A stretch of 64,000 bases of DNA from UBA4736 sp002404015. GTDB taxonomy: Bacteria > Chloroflexota > Dormibacteria > Dormibacterales > Dormibacteraceae. A program made the position numbers and the translations under genes. The stretch spans positions 41,213 to 105,212 of the forward strand of contig DAIOCN010000007.1 in assembly GCA_036747295.1 (NCBI GenBank). The letters are read 5' to 3'. Shown here piece by piece: positions 8,443-17,219 of this stretch (position 1 is its first letter; every line of letters begins with the position of its first letter). A model generated the notes under the pieces. That model worked only from the letters and a program-made list of their open reading frames with translations, searched no databases and had not been told where the DNA came from.

Positions 8443-9408
8443 TCAGCGACCCGCGCCGCTGCCGGCGACCGTCGGGACCACGATCGGCGGCAGGTTGAAC
8501 TTCAGGTCTTCGCGCTGCCCCTCGTACTGGGGCGGCAGCTGGAGCGCCGAACCCAGCGCCTCGGGCGCCTCGTCCACGGTGAAGCCCGGCTGGTCCGTGG
8601 CGACCTCGAAGAGCACGCCCCCCGGCTCCCGGAAGTAGATCGACCGGAAGTACTTGCGCTCGATGACGGGAGTCACCTGGCGACCGGCGCTCAGAAGCAC
8701 CTCCCGCCAGGCCACCTCGTGGGCGTCGTCGGTCGCCCGCCAGGCCACGTGGTGCACCGTACCGACCGCCTCCTCTCCCACCTGCGCCCCGGGCTCGACC
8801 AACACCTCGAGCACCGCGTGCGGGCCACCCGCACCGGTCTCGAAGCGGATGCGGCCGCCCTCGCGACCTGTCTCGCGGAAAGCCATCGTCTCGGTCAGGA
8901 AGCGGGTGCAGGGCTCCTCCTCGCGCACGCCGAGACCGACCGAGTGGAAGCCTCGCACCTGGTGGTCGGGGTCGACCGAACTGGCGGGCCAGGCCACCCA
9001 GCGTTCGTCGCTGGACTGGCCCACCAGCTCGAGCTGGATGCCGTCGGGATCCTCGAACGCGATCACGCCGGTCGCGAAGCGGTCCTTTCGGTCGGCGCCG
9101 ACGCCCAGCTCCCGGAGGCGGCCGGACCAGAAGTCGAGGGACCGCTCGGGGACCGCGAAGGCGACCACCGTCACCTGCCCGCTGCCCGCCCGCCGCGCGG
9201 GCAGATGGGGCCAGCCGAAGAAGGTCATCGCCGTGCCGGGAGTTCCCAGGTAGTCCCCGAAATAGATGTGATAGGTGTCGGGAACGTCGAAGTTGACCGT
9301 CTTCTTGATGAACCGCAGGCCGAGCACGCCGACGTAGAAATCCACGCATCGCTGAACGTCGCCCGTTATTGCGGTGACGTGGTGGATACCCGGCACGTTC
9401 GCGGGCAA
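8443..9408 (-). CDS. Ring-cleaving dioxygenase, VOC (glyoxalase) superfamily, MhqO-like
   Basis: This 321-residue protein has two tandem VOC modules. Module 1 begins GIHHVTAITGDVQRCVDFYV and ends in GIQLELV; module 2 begins GFHSVGLGV and ends in GVLFEVATDQPGF. The conserved His and Glu of these strands form the Fe(II)/Mn(II) site in hydroquinone-cleaving dioxygenases of the LinE/PcpA/MhqO type. It would open a hydroquinone or catechol-like ring. It is the first gene of a tight pair with the MhqD-like esterase (2-nt gap). Confidence 0.9.
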   Translation of the reverse strand: MPANVPGIHHVTAITGDVQRCVDFYVGVLGLRFIKKTVNFDVPDTYHIYFGDYLGTPGTAMTFFGWPHLPARRAGSGQVTVVAFAVPERSLDFWSGRLRELGVGADRKDRFATGVIAFEDPDGIQLELVGQSSDERWVAWPASSVDPDHQVRGFHSVGLGVREEEPCTRFLTETMAFRETGREGGRIRFETGAGGPHAVLEVLVEPGAQVGEEAVGTVHHVAWRATDDAHEVAWREVLLSAGRQVTPVIERKYFRSIYFREPGGVLFEVATDQPGFTVDEAPEALGSALQLPPQYEGQREDLKFNLPPIVVPTVAGSGAGR

Positions 9409-9488
9409 GTGCTTCCCCTAAAAACCCCAGGACGCTTGCGGCGACAAGATATTAGTCCCGCGCCACAAGCCTGTCGAACCGCAATCGG

Positions 9489-10304
9489 TCAGCGCGGCGC
9501 GTTCTCGTCGGACGCTGGCCCATCCCTCAGGTGCGCCGACGCCTCGTCCTCGACGCGCGACCAGATCTCGGCTGCCAGCGGGTCCTCGACCTCCTCCTGG
9601 ATGTGCGCCACGAGGCCGATCGCGCGCGCCATCACAGCGAGTCCGCGGCAGATCCGCCAGGGAATCTCGAGCTCGCTTGCGATGGCGCCGATGGCGCCAG
9701 TCGCGTTAACCGGCAGGGCCCGCCCATGGCGGCTCGTCGCCTCCTCGCCGATCAGCTCCATCAGCGCGACATAGCGACCCGAGAAGCCGTTCTCCGACGC
9801 GACCTGGAACAGCCGGGGGACGCGGGGATCGATCGGCTTGTGGATGGGGTGTCCCAGCCCGGCGACGGGGCGTTTCAGCTCCAGCTGGGCGGCGACCAGC
9901 CCGCGGGCGATCTCGCGTAGGTCAGCGTCCGGGGGGGCGGCCGCCAGGGTCTCCTGCAGCATTCGAGCGGCCTGCTCAACCGGGCCCCCGAAGCGGTCCC
10001 CCATGCCGAGCAGGCCCGCGGCCACCGCGCCCTGCAGCGACTCGGGTGCGCCCAGGTACGTCATCCGGGCGGCGATCGCGCTCGGCGTCATGCCGTGCTC
10101 GACGAGGGTGATCGCGATGGCGTTGAACGCCGCCGACTCCGGGGCATTGGGCAGCCGGCCCTTCAGCTCCAGGAACGCGAAGTCTCCCAGGGAGACCCGG
10201 CCGATCAGCTCCTCGCTGAGGTCGTGGCCTCGTACGACGATGCGGTCGACGGTGCTCCACGCCAGGTCGGAGCGCAGCCGTTTCCGCTTTGGCCCCTCGC
10301 TCAC
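9489..10304 (-). CDS. Citryl-CoA lyase / citrate-synthase-like family protein
   Basis: This 271-residue protein is the small-type citrate-synthase fold (about two thirds of a canonical citrate synthase). Family landmarks are AITLVEHGMTPSAIAARM (first His region), GDRFGGPVEQAARML in place of the usual HGGA loop, and AGLGHPIHKPIDPRVPRL (second His region, usual GHxxxKxxDPR). The later segment reads PVNATGAIGAI, where the catalytic Asp is normally expected (NVDG), so the usual Asp appears to be missing. Members of this group are called citryl-CoA lyase-like, but the true substrate is unknown. The GTG start overlaps the stop of the PaaK-like ligase by 4 nt, so a CoA ester made by that ligase is a reasonable substrate guess. 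Confidence 0.8.
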   Translation of the reverse strand: MSEGPKRKRLRSDLAWSTVDRIVVRGHDLSEELIGRVSLGDFAFLELKGRLPNAPESAAFNAIAITLVEHGMTPSAIAARMTYLGAPESLQGAVAAGLLGMGDRFGGPVEQAARMLQETLAAAPPDADLREIARGLVAAQLELKRPVAGLGHPIHKPIDPRVPRLFQVASENGFSGRYVALMELIGEEATSRHGRALPVNATGAIGAIASELEIPWRICRGLAVMARAIGLVAHIQEEVEDPLAAEIWSRVEDEASAHLRDGPASDENAPR

Positions 10305-11668
10305 GGCCGGCTAACCGACAGCCGGGTCTTGTAGCCGCTGTCGCCGAAGTCCGTTTCGGGGATCAGCTCGACGTGGCAGCGGAAGGTGAGGTGGGAGCGG
10401 ACCGCACTCTCGATCTCGGCGGCCAGCCCGGGATCGCTGGACGAGCCGCCGGGGACTTCGACCTCGACCGGCACCGGCGGCTCGATGCTGACCGCCCCTT
10501 TCTGGCGGAGGACCCGCGCCCGACCCGTGACGCGGGGCCGGAACTCGCCCACCACGGCCAGGATGGCGGAGGGATAGACGTTGACCCCGCGCACGATGAA
10601 CATGTCGTCGCGGCGGCCGAGGCAGCGCATGCGGAAGCTGGTCCGGCCGCACTCGCACGCGGTGCCCTCGATCCGGACGACGTCGGCGCTCAGGAACCGG
10701 ACCACCGGCATCGCCTCGCGGGTGAGGTGGGTGTACACGAGCTCGCCGACCGCACCCTCTTCGATCGCGATCGGCTCTCGGGAGTCGGGGTCGACGAGCT
10801 CCGGCCAGACGTGGCCACCGCCGCAGAAGTGCATGCCGAGCTGCAGCGGGCACTCGCCGAAGAGGGAGGGCGCGACATCACCGATGCCCAGCACCTCATT
10901 GACGGTTGCGCCCAGCACATCCTGGATGTGGTCGCGGATCGCGGGGATGCCGCCCCCCGGCTCGCCCCCGGTGACGACATGGATCAGGGCGAGCGAGCTG
11001 GGGTCGGGGTCGTTCAGCGCCAGCCGGTTGGCGAGGTGCTGGGCGAACGAGGGGGTGGCCAGCAGCGTGTCCGCGATGCCGGACCGCAGGCTGAAGAGCA
11101 CCCGATCGGTGTCGCCGGGGCCCACCGGGACCGAGCGCACGCCGATCTGCGAGAGCACGAAGTGGGTGTGGCCCGCCACAAACGGGCCGATGCCGAAGGA
11201 CGAGAGGACGCTGTGGTGGTCGTGGATGCCCGTCGCGTAGTAGGTGCGGGTTCCGATTGCGGTCCACCCGTCGACGTCGGCTGCCGTGAGCGCGAGCACG
11301 CTCGGGGAACCGGTCGTCCCACTCGTCTGGTAGACCCGCTTGACGCGCTCGGCGGATACGCAGAGATTGCTTCCGAAGGGCGGCGCCTCGTCCGCTGCGG
11401 CCTTCAGGTCGTCCTTGTTGGTGAACGGCAGCTGCGCCAGGTCGGCGAGGCCGACTCCCGTCGTTCCGATCCCGGCCGCCTGGAACTTGCGCCGATAGAA
11501 TGCGGAGTGCTCCAGCAGGTGGCGGAACTGGCGTTGCCAGGCGGCGGCGGCCCTGGCCGACGCCTCTTTTGCGGGGGCGGTCTCGGTCTCCCGGTCCCAG
11601 ATCCAGTCTCGGTCGCAATGGTCGCCCCCAAGGCGGCCGCTCGACCCCTTCTCCTGCTTCGAGAGCAC
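10301..11668 (-). CDS. Phenylacetate-CoA ligase (PaaK)-like AMP-forming acyl-CoA ligase
   Basis: This is a 455-residue member of the ANL superfamily. The N-terminus FRHLLEHSAFYRRKFQ is typical of PaaK. The ATP-binding P-loop is YQTSGTTGSP (about residues 112-121), and the aryl/AMP region VNEVLGIGDVAPSLFGEC follows. The adenylate hinge is near RCLGRRDDMFIVRGVNVYP, after which comes a C-terminal lid domain with a conserved Lys near the end (GYKTRLS). It would activate an aromatic or other carboxylic acid with ATP and CoA. It is the first gene of a coupled pair with the citryl-CoA-lyase-like protein. Confidence 0.87.
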   Translation of the reverse strand: MLSKQEKGSSGRLGGDHCDRDWIWDRETETAPAKEASARAAAAWQRQFRHLLEHSAFYRRKFQAAGIGTTGVGLADLAQLPFTNKDDLKAAADEAPPFGSNLCVSAERVKRVYQTSGTTGSPSVLALTAADVDGWTAIGTRTYYATGIHDHHSVLSSFGIGPFVAGHTHFVLSQIGVRSVPVGPGDTDRVLFSLRSGIADTLLATPSFAQHLANRLALNDPDPSSLALIHVVTGGEPGGGIPAIRDHIQDVLGATVNEVLGIGDVAPSLFGECPLQLGMHFCGGGHVWPELVDPDSREPIAIEEGAVGELVYTHLTREAMPVVRFLSADVVRIEGTACECGRTSFRMRCLGRRDDMFIVRGVNVYPSAILAVVGEFRPRVTGRARVLRQKGAVSIEPPVPVEVEVPGGSSSDPGLAAEIESAVRSHLTFRCHVELIPETDFGDSGYKTRLSVSRP

Positions 11669-11838
11669 GTCGGCGTGACGACCTCCACCTGCCAGCCGGC
11701 CGGCAACAAACTGCGCGCCGATTGTAACTACCGGGCCGGATCGGCCTGGGCCCCAGGGGTCTCGGCCCGGCCGCGTTCAGGCAATTCTCAGGCCGTTCCT
11801 ACGTCGGCCTCAGGGTGGGTGCCCAGGGTGGACCGCTG

Positions 11839-12990
11839 ATGCGGGCGCCATCCGTTCACGGGAGCCGAGGATCGCTGGGACTGGCGCTCGCCAGCATCGG
11901 GATCGTCGCCGCCCTGGCGGCGTGCAGCTCACCGGTCCGCCTCGCCACCCCGTCTGAGGTGAAGCAGGCGACGGCCCCCTCGCCCACGCCGGCTGCCATC
12001 ACGGCGCCGATCCCGGGAGCGAGCGCCGCGCCCGGCGCCTCGCCCGCCCCCGGCGCCTCCCCCGCGCCGGCCCCGGCGGGCTCAGGCGCCCTGGGGCAGC
12101 TCCAGAACGAGCTCCGGCTGCTGATCGACAAGGTGCTCCCCTCGGTAGTGCAGATCGACACCGGGAACGGCCTGGGATCGGGAGTCGTGATGGACGCCCA
12201 GGGTGACATAGTCACCAACGCCCACGTGGTCGAATCGGCGAGCAGCCTCACCGTCACCACCTCGGACGGCCACACCTACTCGGCCACGCTGGTCGGCTCC
12301 TATGCCGCCAACGACCTGGCCGTCATCAAGGTGAGCAGCGACGCCAGCCTCAAGCCGGCCACCTTCGGCGACTCGGCGGCCGCCCGCGTGGGCGACATCG
12401 TGCTCGCGATCGGGAGCCCGCTTGGCCTGACCGACAGCGTGAGCGAGGGCATCATCAGCGGCACCGGCCGTGAGCAGCCCGAGGGCAACGGGATCACGCT
12501 CAGGGGCCTGATCCAGACGACCGCCTCGATCAACCCCGGCAACTCGGGCGGCGCCCTCGTGGACATCAGCGGCCAGGTCATCGGGATTCCGACGCTGGGC
12601 GCCAGCGCCTCGCCGCGCGGGGGCGCCGCAGCCAGCATCGGATTCGCCATTCCCAGCAGCCAGGTGCTGAGCGTCACCAAGCAGCTGACGACCGGCGGCA
12701 CGGTCACCCAGACCAACCAGGCTTACCTGGGGGTCGTGGTCAGCGCCGCCTCCAACGGTGGAGCCCTGGTCGGTTCCGTCGCAGCGGGCGGACCGGCCGA
12801 CGCCGCCGGCGTGAAGGCCGGCTGGATCGTGCATTCCCTGGGCGGCCACGCGGTCGCCGATTCGAGCAGCGTCAGCCAGATCCTGTCCGGCCTCAAGCCG
12901 GGGGACAAAATCCAGTTGACCGCCCAACTGCCGGACGGCTCGTCGAGGACCGTGACGGTTACCCTCGGCCAGCGGCCGCCCGGCCCGTGA
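11839..12990 (+). CDS. HtrA/DegP-type trypsin-like serine protease lipoprotein with PDZ domain
   Basis: From ATG 11839 the protein has a lipobox ending LAAC (Cys29), then an Ala/Pro-rich spacer (about residues 40-82), a trypsin-like domain and a single C-terminal PDZ domain (about 295-383). The catalytic triad is visible as His129 in TNAHVV, Asp159 in ANDLAVIK and Ser236 in PGNSGGAL. It should be a membrane-anchored extracytoplasmic quality-control protease. An in-frame GTG at 11815 would add eight residues before the signal peptide and is less likely. It sits 11 nt upstream of the MoxR-DUF58-VWA run and may belong to that stress-related operon. Confidence 0.87.
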   Translation: MRAPSVHGSRGSLGLALASIGIVAALAACSSPVRLATPSEVKQATAPSPTPAAITAPIPGASAAPGASPAPGASPAPAPAGSGALGQLQNELRLLIDKVLPSVVQIDTGNGLGSGVVMDAQGDIVTNAHVVESASSLTVTTSDGHTYSATLVGSYAANDLAVIKVSSDASLKPATFGDSAAARVGDIVLAIGSPLGLTDSVSEGIISGTGREQPEGNGITLRGLIQTTASINPGNSGGALVDISGQVIGIPTLGASASPRGGAAASIGFAIPSSQVLSVTKQLTTGGTVTQTNQAYLGVVVSAASNGGALVGSVAAGGPADAAGVKAGWIVHSLGGHAVADSSSVSQILSGLKPGDKIQLTAQLPDGSSRTVTVTLGQRPPGP

Positions 12991-13001
12991 CAAGGAGACA
13001 C

Positions 13002-14036
13002 ATGCAAGAACCAAAAGCAGCTCAGCCGACGGCGCGACTAACCCAGGAATACGCGGCCCGGGTGCCCGCCCCGGTGGAGCAGGTCCTCTTCGAGGTGCGC
13101 CGGATGATCGTCGGCCAAGACCGGCTCCTCGAGCGCCTCGCCGTCGCCCTGCTGGCGGGCGGCCACGTCCTCCTCGAGGGCGTCCCCGGGCTGGCCAAGA
13201 CTGCCACCGTGCGGGCGCTGGCACAGGCGGTCGGCGGCACGTTCGGCCGGATCCAGTTCACGCCCGACCTGGTGCCCGCCGACCTCATCGGGACCCGGAT
13301 GTACAACCCGCGGCGGGCGGAGTTCACCACCGAGCTGGGGCCGGTCTTCTGCAACCTGCTGCTCGCGGACGAGGTGAACCGCGCTCCGGCGAAGGTCCAG
13401 TCCGCCCTGCTGGAGGTGATGCAGGAGCACCAGGTGACGATCGGCAAGCAGAGCTACCCCGTCAGCGAGCCGTTCCTGGTGCTCGCCACTCAGAACCCGA
13501 TCGAAGCCGACGGCACCTACCCGCTTCCGGAAGCGCAGATCGACCGCTTCATGCTCAAAGTCCTGGTGGGCTATCCCTCGCTGGAGGAGGAGGTCGTGGT
13601 GGTCGAGCGCATGATCGGACCCCCGATCGAGATTCAGCAGGTGATCAGCCTGGACCAGCTCCGGGAGATGCAGGCTTCCGTGCGGGCCGTTTACGTCGAC
13701 CCCGCGGTCATTACCTACGCCGCCAACCTGACGGCCGCCACGCGCACCCCGGCCACGTCGGGCCTGTCCGAGTTCGCCGGCGCGATCGCCTACGGCGCCA
13801 GCCCGCGCGCCTCCATCCACCTGGTGGCGGCGGCCCGCGCCCTCGCCTTCATCCGCGGTCGCGGATACGTCCTTGGCCACGACGTGCGGGACGTCGCGCC
13901 CGAGGTGCTCCGTCATCGCATCGTCCTGAGCTACGACGGCATCGCCGACGAGGTCTCGACCGAGGCAATCATCGCACGCGTCCTCGAGAACCAGGCTCTG
14001 CCCCGGATCGACCTCGCCGAACGTCATGCCTCCTGA
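13002..14036 (+). CDS. MoxR family AAA+ ATPase
   Basis: This 344-residue AAA+ ATPase has Walker A GVPGLAKT (residues 60-67), Walker B in LLLADEVNRAPAK, and sensor region VLATQNPIEADGTYPLPEAQ, the MoxR signature. MoxR proteins act as chaperones that insert metal or mature VWA-domain partners. I chose the ATG at 13002 because AAGGAG precedes it; a GTG at 12987 overlapping the htrA stop is the alternative. The next two genes, DUF58 and VWA, are its classical partners. Confidence 0.92.
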   Translation: MQEPKAAQPTARLTQEYAARVPAPVEQVLFEVRRMIVGQDRLLERLAVALLAGGHVLLEGVPGLAKTATVRALAQAVGGTFGRIQFTPDLVPADLIGTRMYNPRRAEFTTELGPVFCNLLLADEVNRAPAKVQSALLEVMQEHQVTIGKQSYPVSEPFLVLATQNPIEADGTYPLPEAQIDRFMLKVLVGYPSLEEEVVVVERMIGPPIEIQQVISLDQLREMQASVRAVYVDPAVITYAANLTAATRTPATSGLSEFAGAIAYGASPRASIHLVAAARALAFIRGRGYVLGHDVRDVAPEVLRHRIVLSYDGIADEVSTEAIIARVLENQALPRIDLAERHAS

Positions 14037-14958
14037 CCACCGCAGCTCCACGGCGCGAGCCCGCTCCCGCGAGGTGCTTCGCCGCCTGCGCTGGCCGATC
14101 GCGCGGCGCCTCGGCGTTCATGCCTGGGGAGACGAGCTCTCGCGCTTGCGGGGCCCCGGCATCGAGTACGCCGACGTCCGGGAATACCAGTTCGCCGAGG
14201 ACGCGCGCCTGATCGACTGGAACCTGACGGCCCGGTCGGATCGCCCGTGGGTCAGGGAGTCCCACCCGGACCGGTCGCTGGACGTCTGGCTGGCCGTAGA
14301 CGCCAGCCGCTCGCTGGACTGGGGGACTGCCACCTGCCTGAAGAGCGACGCCGCCTTCGAGCTGGTCGGCCTGGCCACGCTCCTGCTGACGCGACACGGC
14401 AACCGGGTGGGGGCGATCATCTTCGACACCGAGGTGCGCCGGATCTGCCCGCCGACGGCCGGGCGCCGGGGCCGGCTCGCGCTGCTTTCAAAAGTGGAGG
14501 CAGCGGACGCCTCGCAGACCCTCGGCGGGCCGACCAACCTCGCGAGCGCGCTGGCATACGCGGCTCGCCTGATCAGCCGGCCCTCGGTCGTGATCGTTAT
14601 CAGCGACTTCCTGGTCGCGCCGGGCTGGGAGCGGGGGCTCAAGGCCCTTGCGCTGCGCCACGAGGTGGTCGCCGTCCGCATCACCGATCCCCGGGAGGGC
14701 GAGATCCCCGCGATCGGCGTGGTCACGTTCGAGGACCCCGAGACCGGCGCCCAGCTCGAGGTCGACACCGGCAGCTCGGCGCTGCGCGAGCGCTTCCGCC
14801 AGGCAGCCCTCGAGCAGCGCCGCCAGCTTGTCGCCGAGCTGAAGCAGGCGCGCGCGGACCTGCTCGAGGTCAGCACCGGCGACGCGGTCCTCGGCCAGCT
14901 GGTCGCGTTTCTCCGCAGCCGGGCGGCGAAGCGGCCGGCGGGTGCGCTCCCGCAGTGA
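14026..14958 (+). CDS. DUF58 domain protein
   Basis: This 310-residue protein has the DUF58 signature RGPGIEYADVREYQFAEDARLIDWNLTAR (first 20 residues of it at about 43-62), followed by a degenerate VWA-like fold: DVWLAVDASRSLDWG carries a partial MIDAS motif (DxSxS). It overlaps the moxR end by 11 nt and the next gene by 4 nt. In related BatA/aerotolerance and other MoxR operons these proteins work together at the membrane; the client is unknown. No transmembrane segment is evident in this member. Confidence 0.9.
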   Translation: MPPDHRSSTARARSREVLRRLRWPIARRLGVHAWGDELSRLRGPGIEYADVREYQFAEDARLIDWNLTARSDRPWVRESHPDRSLDVWLAVDASRSLDWGTATCLKSDAAFELVGLATLLLTRHGNRVGAIIFDTEVRRICPPTAGRRGRLALLSKVEAADASQTLGGPTNLASALAYAARLISRPSVVIVISDFLVAPGWERGLKALALRHEVVAVRITDPREGEIPAIGVVTFEDPETGAQLEVDTGSSALRERFRQAALEQRRQLVAELKQARADLLEVSTGDAVLGQLVAFLRSRAAKRPAGALPQ

Positions 14959-15902
14959 CCTTCCAGCAGCCGCTCTTCCTGATCAGCCTGGTCGCGGTGC
15001 CGGTCCTGGCCGGTCTCTACGTGCTGGCGCAGGGCCGCCGGCGGCGATTCACGCTCCGATTCACCAACCTGGCCCTGATGCAGTCGGTCGTGGGGCGCCG
15101 GCCCAATGTCCGACGGCACTTCCCGCCTTTCCTCTTCCTGCTGGGGGCGGCGGCGCTGCTCCTGGGACTGGCCGGTCCGATCCTCAACCTGGAGGTGGCC
15201 CGGAGCGACGCCAGCGTGATGCTGGTCATCGACGTCTCGGGCTCGATGCAGGCGACGGATGTGCAGCCGACCCGGCTGGACGCCGCCCGCAGCGCGGCCA
15301 AGACCCTGATCGATCAGCTGCCCTCCAACAACCGTGTCGGGCTGGTCAGCTTCAACGGGAACGCTCGCCTCGACGCCGCCCTGACCGACAACCGCCAGAC
15401 CGTGCTGTCGGCACTGGACGGCCTGGTGGCGAACGGCGGAACCGCGATCGGCTCGGGGCTCTCCCTGGCGCTCGAGCAGCTGGCGCCGGGCTCGAATCGG
15501 GCCTCCGGTGCCAACCGGCCCGCGGCGATGATCGTGCTCCTGACCGACGGTGTCTCGAACACCGGGATCGATCCCCAGGCTGCGGCGGACCAGGCCCGAG
15601 CGGCCGGGGTCCGGGTGCAGACCATCGGCGTCGGCCTTCGAAACGCCAGTGTCCGGGTCCGGGGCCAGGAGGTCGGCGGGGTCGATGAGCAGACGCTGCA
15701 GGCGATCGCATCCACGACCGGTGGCAAGTACTACTACGCGGAGGCGGCCGGCCAGCTCACGCAGATCTACTCGTCGCTGGGATCGGAGGTGGCCTGGCGG
15801 TTCGTCAAGTTCGACCTGACGGTCCCGCTGCTGGTGACGGGCATCATCGTGGTCCTGCTGGGCGGCGCGGTCAGCCTGGCCTGGTTCCGGGTCCTCCCCT
15901 GA
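14955..15902 (+). CDS. VWA-domain membrane protein (BatA-like)
   Basis: This 315-residue protein has two N-terminal transmembrane helices (about residues 5-22 and 55-75), then a von Willebrand A domain with an intact MIDAS, DVSGSMQATD (about 95-104) plus LLTDGVSN, and a C-terminal transmembrane helix (about 290-310). This is the BatA layout. The GTG start overlaps the DUF58 stop by 4 nt, which supports a coupled MoxR-DUF58-VWA complex at the membrane. The open frame extends far upstream but that part is a shadow of DUF58. Confidence 0.9.
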   Translation: MTFQQPLFLISLVAVPVLAGLYVLAQGRRRRFTLRFTNLALMQSVVGRRPNVRRHFPPFLFLLGAAALLLGLAGPILNLEVARSDASVMLVIDVSGSMQATDVQPTRLDAARSAAKTLIDQLPSNNRVGLVSFNGNARLDAALTDNRQTVLSALDGLVANGGTAIGSGLSLALEQLAPGSNRASGANRPAAMIVLLTDGVSNTGIDPQAAADQARAAGVRVQTIGVGLRNASVRVRGQEVGGVDEQTLQAIASTTGGKYYYAEAAGQLTQIYSSLGSEVAWRFVKFDLTVPLLVTGIIVVLLGGAVSLAWFRVLP

Positions 15903-15907
15903 ACAGA

Positions 15908-15927
15908 GCCGGCCGCGATCGGCCGGC
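15908..15927. terminator. GC-rich hairpin between convergent genes
   Basis: GCCGGCCG-CGAT-CGGCCGGC forms a perfect 8-bp stem with a 4-nt loop, directly after the VWA gene and before the convergent ferritin-like gene. It lacks a U-tract, so it may be a bidirectional GC-only terminator. Confidence 0.4.
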
Positions 15928-15953
15928 CCTGGACGCTGGGGAGCTCTCGTGGC

Positions 15954-17126
15954 TCAGTCGTTGTTGTTCTGCAGGTCCCGCCGCGCCGCGTCGGCCGCGA
16001 CGGCCAGGGCCATGAGCGTCCGCAGGAACTCCTGGGACTGACCCTCGAACAGGTGGTCGGCCGTCAGCGACCTGACCGCCGCGACCGCCCCTGCGTTGGC
16101 GGCCGAGGTGGGCCTGATAACCGAGCACTTGGGCAGGCTCTTGCTGATGAAGTCGGCGGGCTCGGGCAGGATCTTGTTGGGCTGGAACCGCTCCTGGTCG
16201 AAGTGTGCGGGATCGCTGAGATCAGGGAAGTGCAGCCCTGAGACCGGGTCGGTGAGCCCCGCCAGGGATCCCGACACCGTGTTCGCCACCTTGTCGTGCC
16301 ACAGCGAGAAGTGGTCGACCTCGACCCCTCCGATGCTGACGATGATCCGGAGCACCTCCAGGCTCGAGGCCTTGGTCGCGAGCCCGGTGTACAGGCTGGA
16401 GCCGCCCTGTTCGATGAGGGCGAAGTGGAAGGCGGCCGTGTCGGCGATCGCTTGCATGCGCCTGGCCGCGACGGTCGTCGGCAGGTTATCCTGCGCGGTG
16501 GTCGGCGGGGTCTCGGTGTCATTGAGCGGAATGGCCGGCTGGTTTCGAATCGTCACCGCCTGGTCGAACGTTGCGCCGAGGTCCGGGTTGCCCATCCCCC
16601 GATAGCGCGTGTACCAGCTGGTGTCCACCGTCAGGTTCTTGAGGTTCGTCAGCCGCTTCCGGTTCTGGGCGCCCGTTGCCGCGGTGGTGGGAAGGGTTCG
16701 GAACTTCTCGAGGCTCACCTGGGGCGCGCCTTTCGACTTCAAGTAGGCGTTCAGGAATTCAGCGTGGCTCTCCTCGTCGTCCGTGTTGTCGGTGATGTAC
16801 TGGGGCATATCGCCGTCGATGTTTTCCAGCGCGGCCTTGTAGGCGGGGTTGGCGCCCAGGGCACCGCCCAGCTCGCTGTACTGCTCCCAGAGATCGCTCT
16901 CGATGATCTCGGCTGCCGCCAGGAAGCGAAGGATCGCGATGTCGCCCTTGTTCAGCCGGCTGTCGTCCGACGCCTGGACTGTACCCGGCACAAGCGCCAC
17001 GGCCGGAAGGGCCGCGCTCACCACCCCAAGACCCCTCAGAAACGAGCGCCGTTTGACGACCCGATGCCACTGCGACTCGAGATCCTCAACCGTGCTGCCG
17101 ACATCGGGAAGCCCTTTTTTGGCCAT
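15954..17126 (-). CDS. Tat-exported ferritin-like domain protein
   Basis: This 390-residue protein has a Tat-type signal with RRSFLRGLG near residue 26 followed by a hydrophobic stretch (VSAALPAVALVPGT). The mature part begins with a ferritin-like four-helix bundle: ILRFLAAAEIIESDLWEQY and DDEESHAEFLNAYL hold Glu and ExxH-type metal ligands, and further Glu/His residues follow in FALIEQGG and VEVDHFSLWH. Homologues are di-iron ferritin-like proteins of unclear enzymatic role. I chose ATG 17126 because GGAGGA sits upstream; an earlier in-frame GTG is possible. It stands alone on the minus strand. Confidence 0.82.
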   Translation of the reverse strand: MAKKGLPDVGSTVEDLESQWHRVVKRRSFLRGLGVVSAALPAVALVPGTVQASDDSRLNKGDIAILRFLAAAEIIESDLWEQYSELGGALGANPAYKAALENIDGDMPQYITDNTDDEESHAEFLNAYLKSKGAPQVSLEKFRTLPTTAATGAQNRKRLTNLKNLTVDTSWYTRYRGMGNPDLGATFDQAVTIRNQPAIPLNDTETPPTTAQDNLPTTVAARRMQAIADTAAFHFALIEQGGSSLYTGLATKASSLEVLRIIVSIGGVEVDHFSLWHDKVANTVSGSLAGLTDPVSGLHFPDLSDPAHFDQERFQPNKILPEPADFISKSLPKCSVIRPTSAANAGAVAAVRSLTADHLFEGQSQEFLRTLMALAVAADAARRDLQNNND

Positions 17127-17219
17127 GCTCCGTCCTCCCATGTGGGTGTCGCAATCGCGATCCGCAACCTTCTGCGTGGCCACGAGTGATGACGCGGCGC
17201 CGGTTACTACCGGGGGGAG

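Noticed and set aside
10289..11839. 516-codon plus-strand frame
   Set aside because: Antisense to the PaaK-like ligase, which has clear motifs; no domain is visible in the plus frame.
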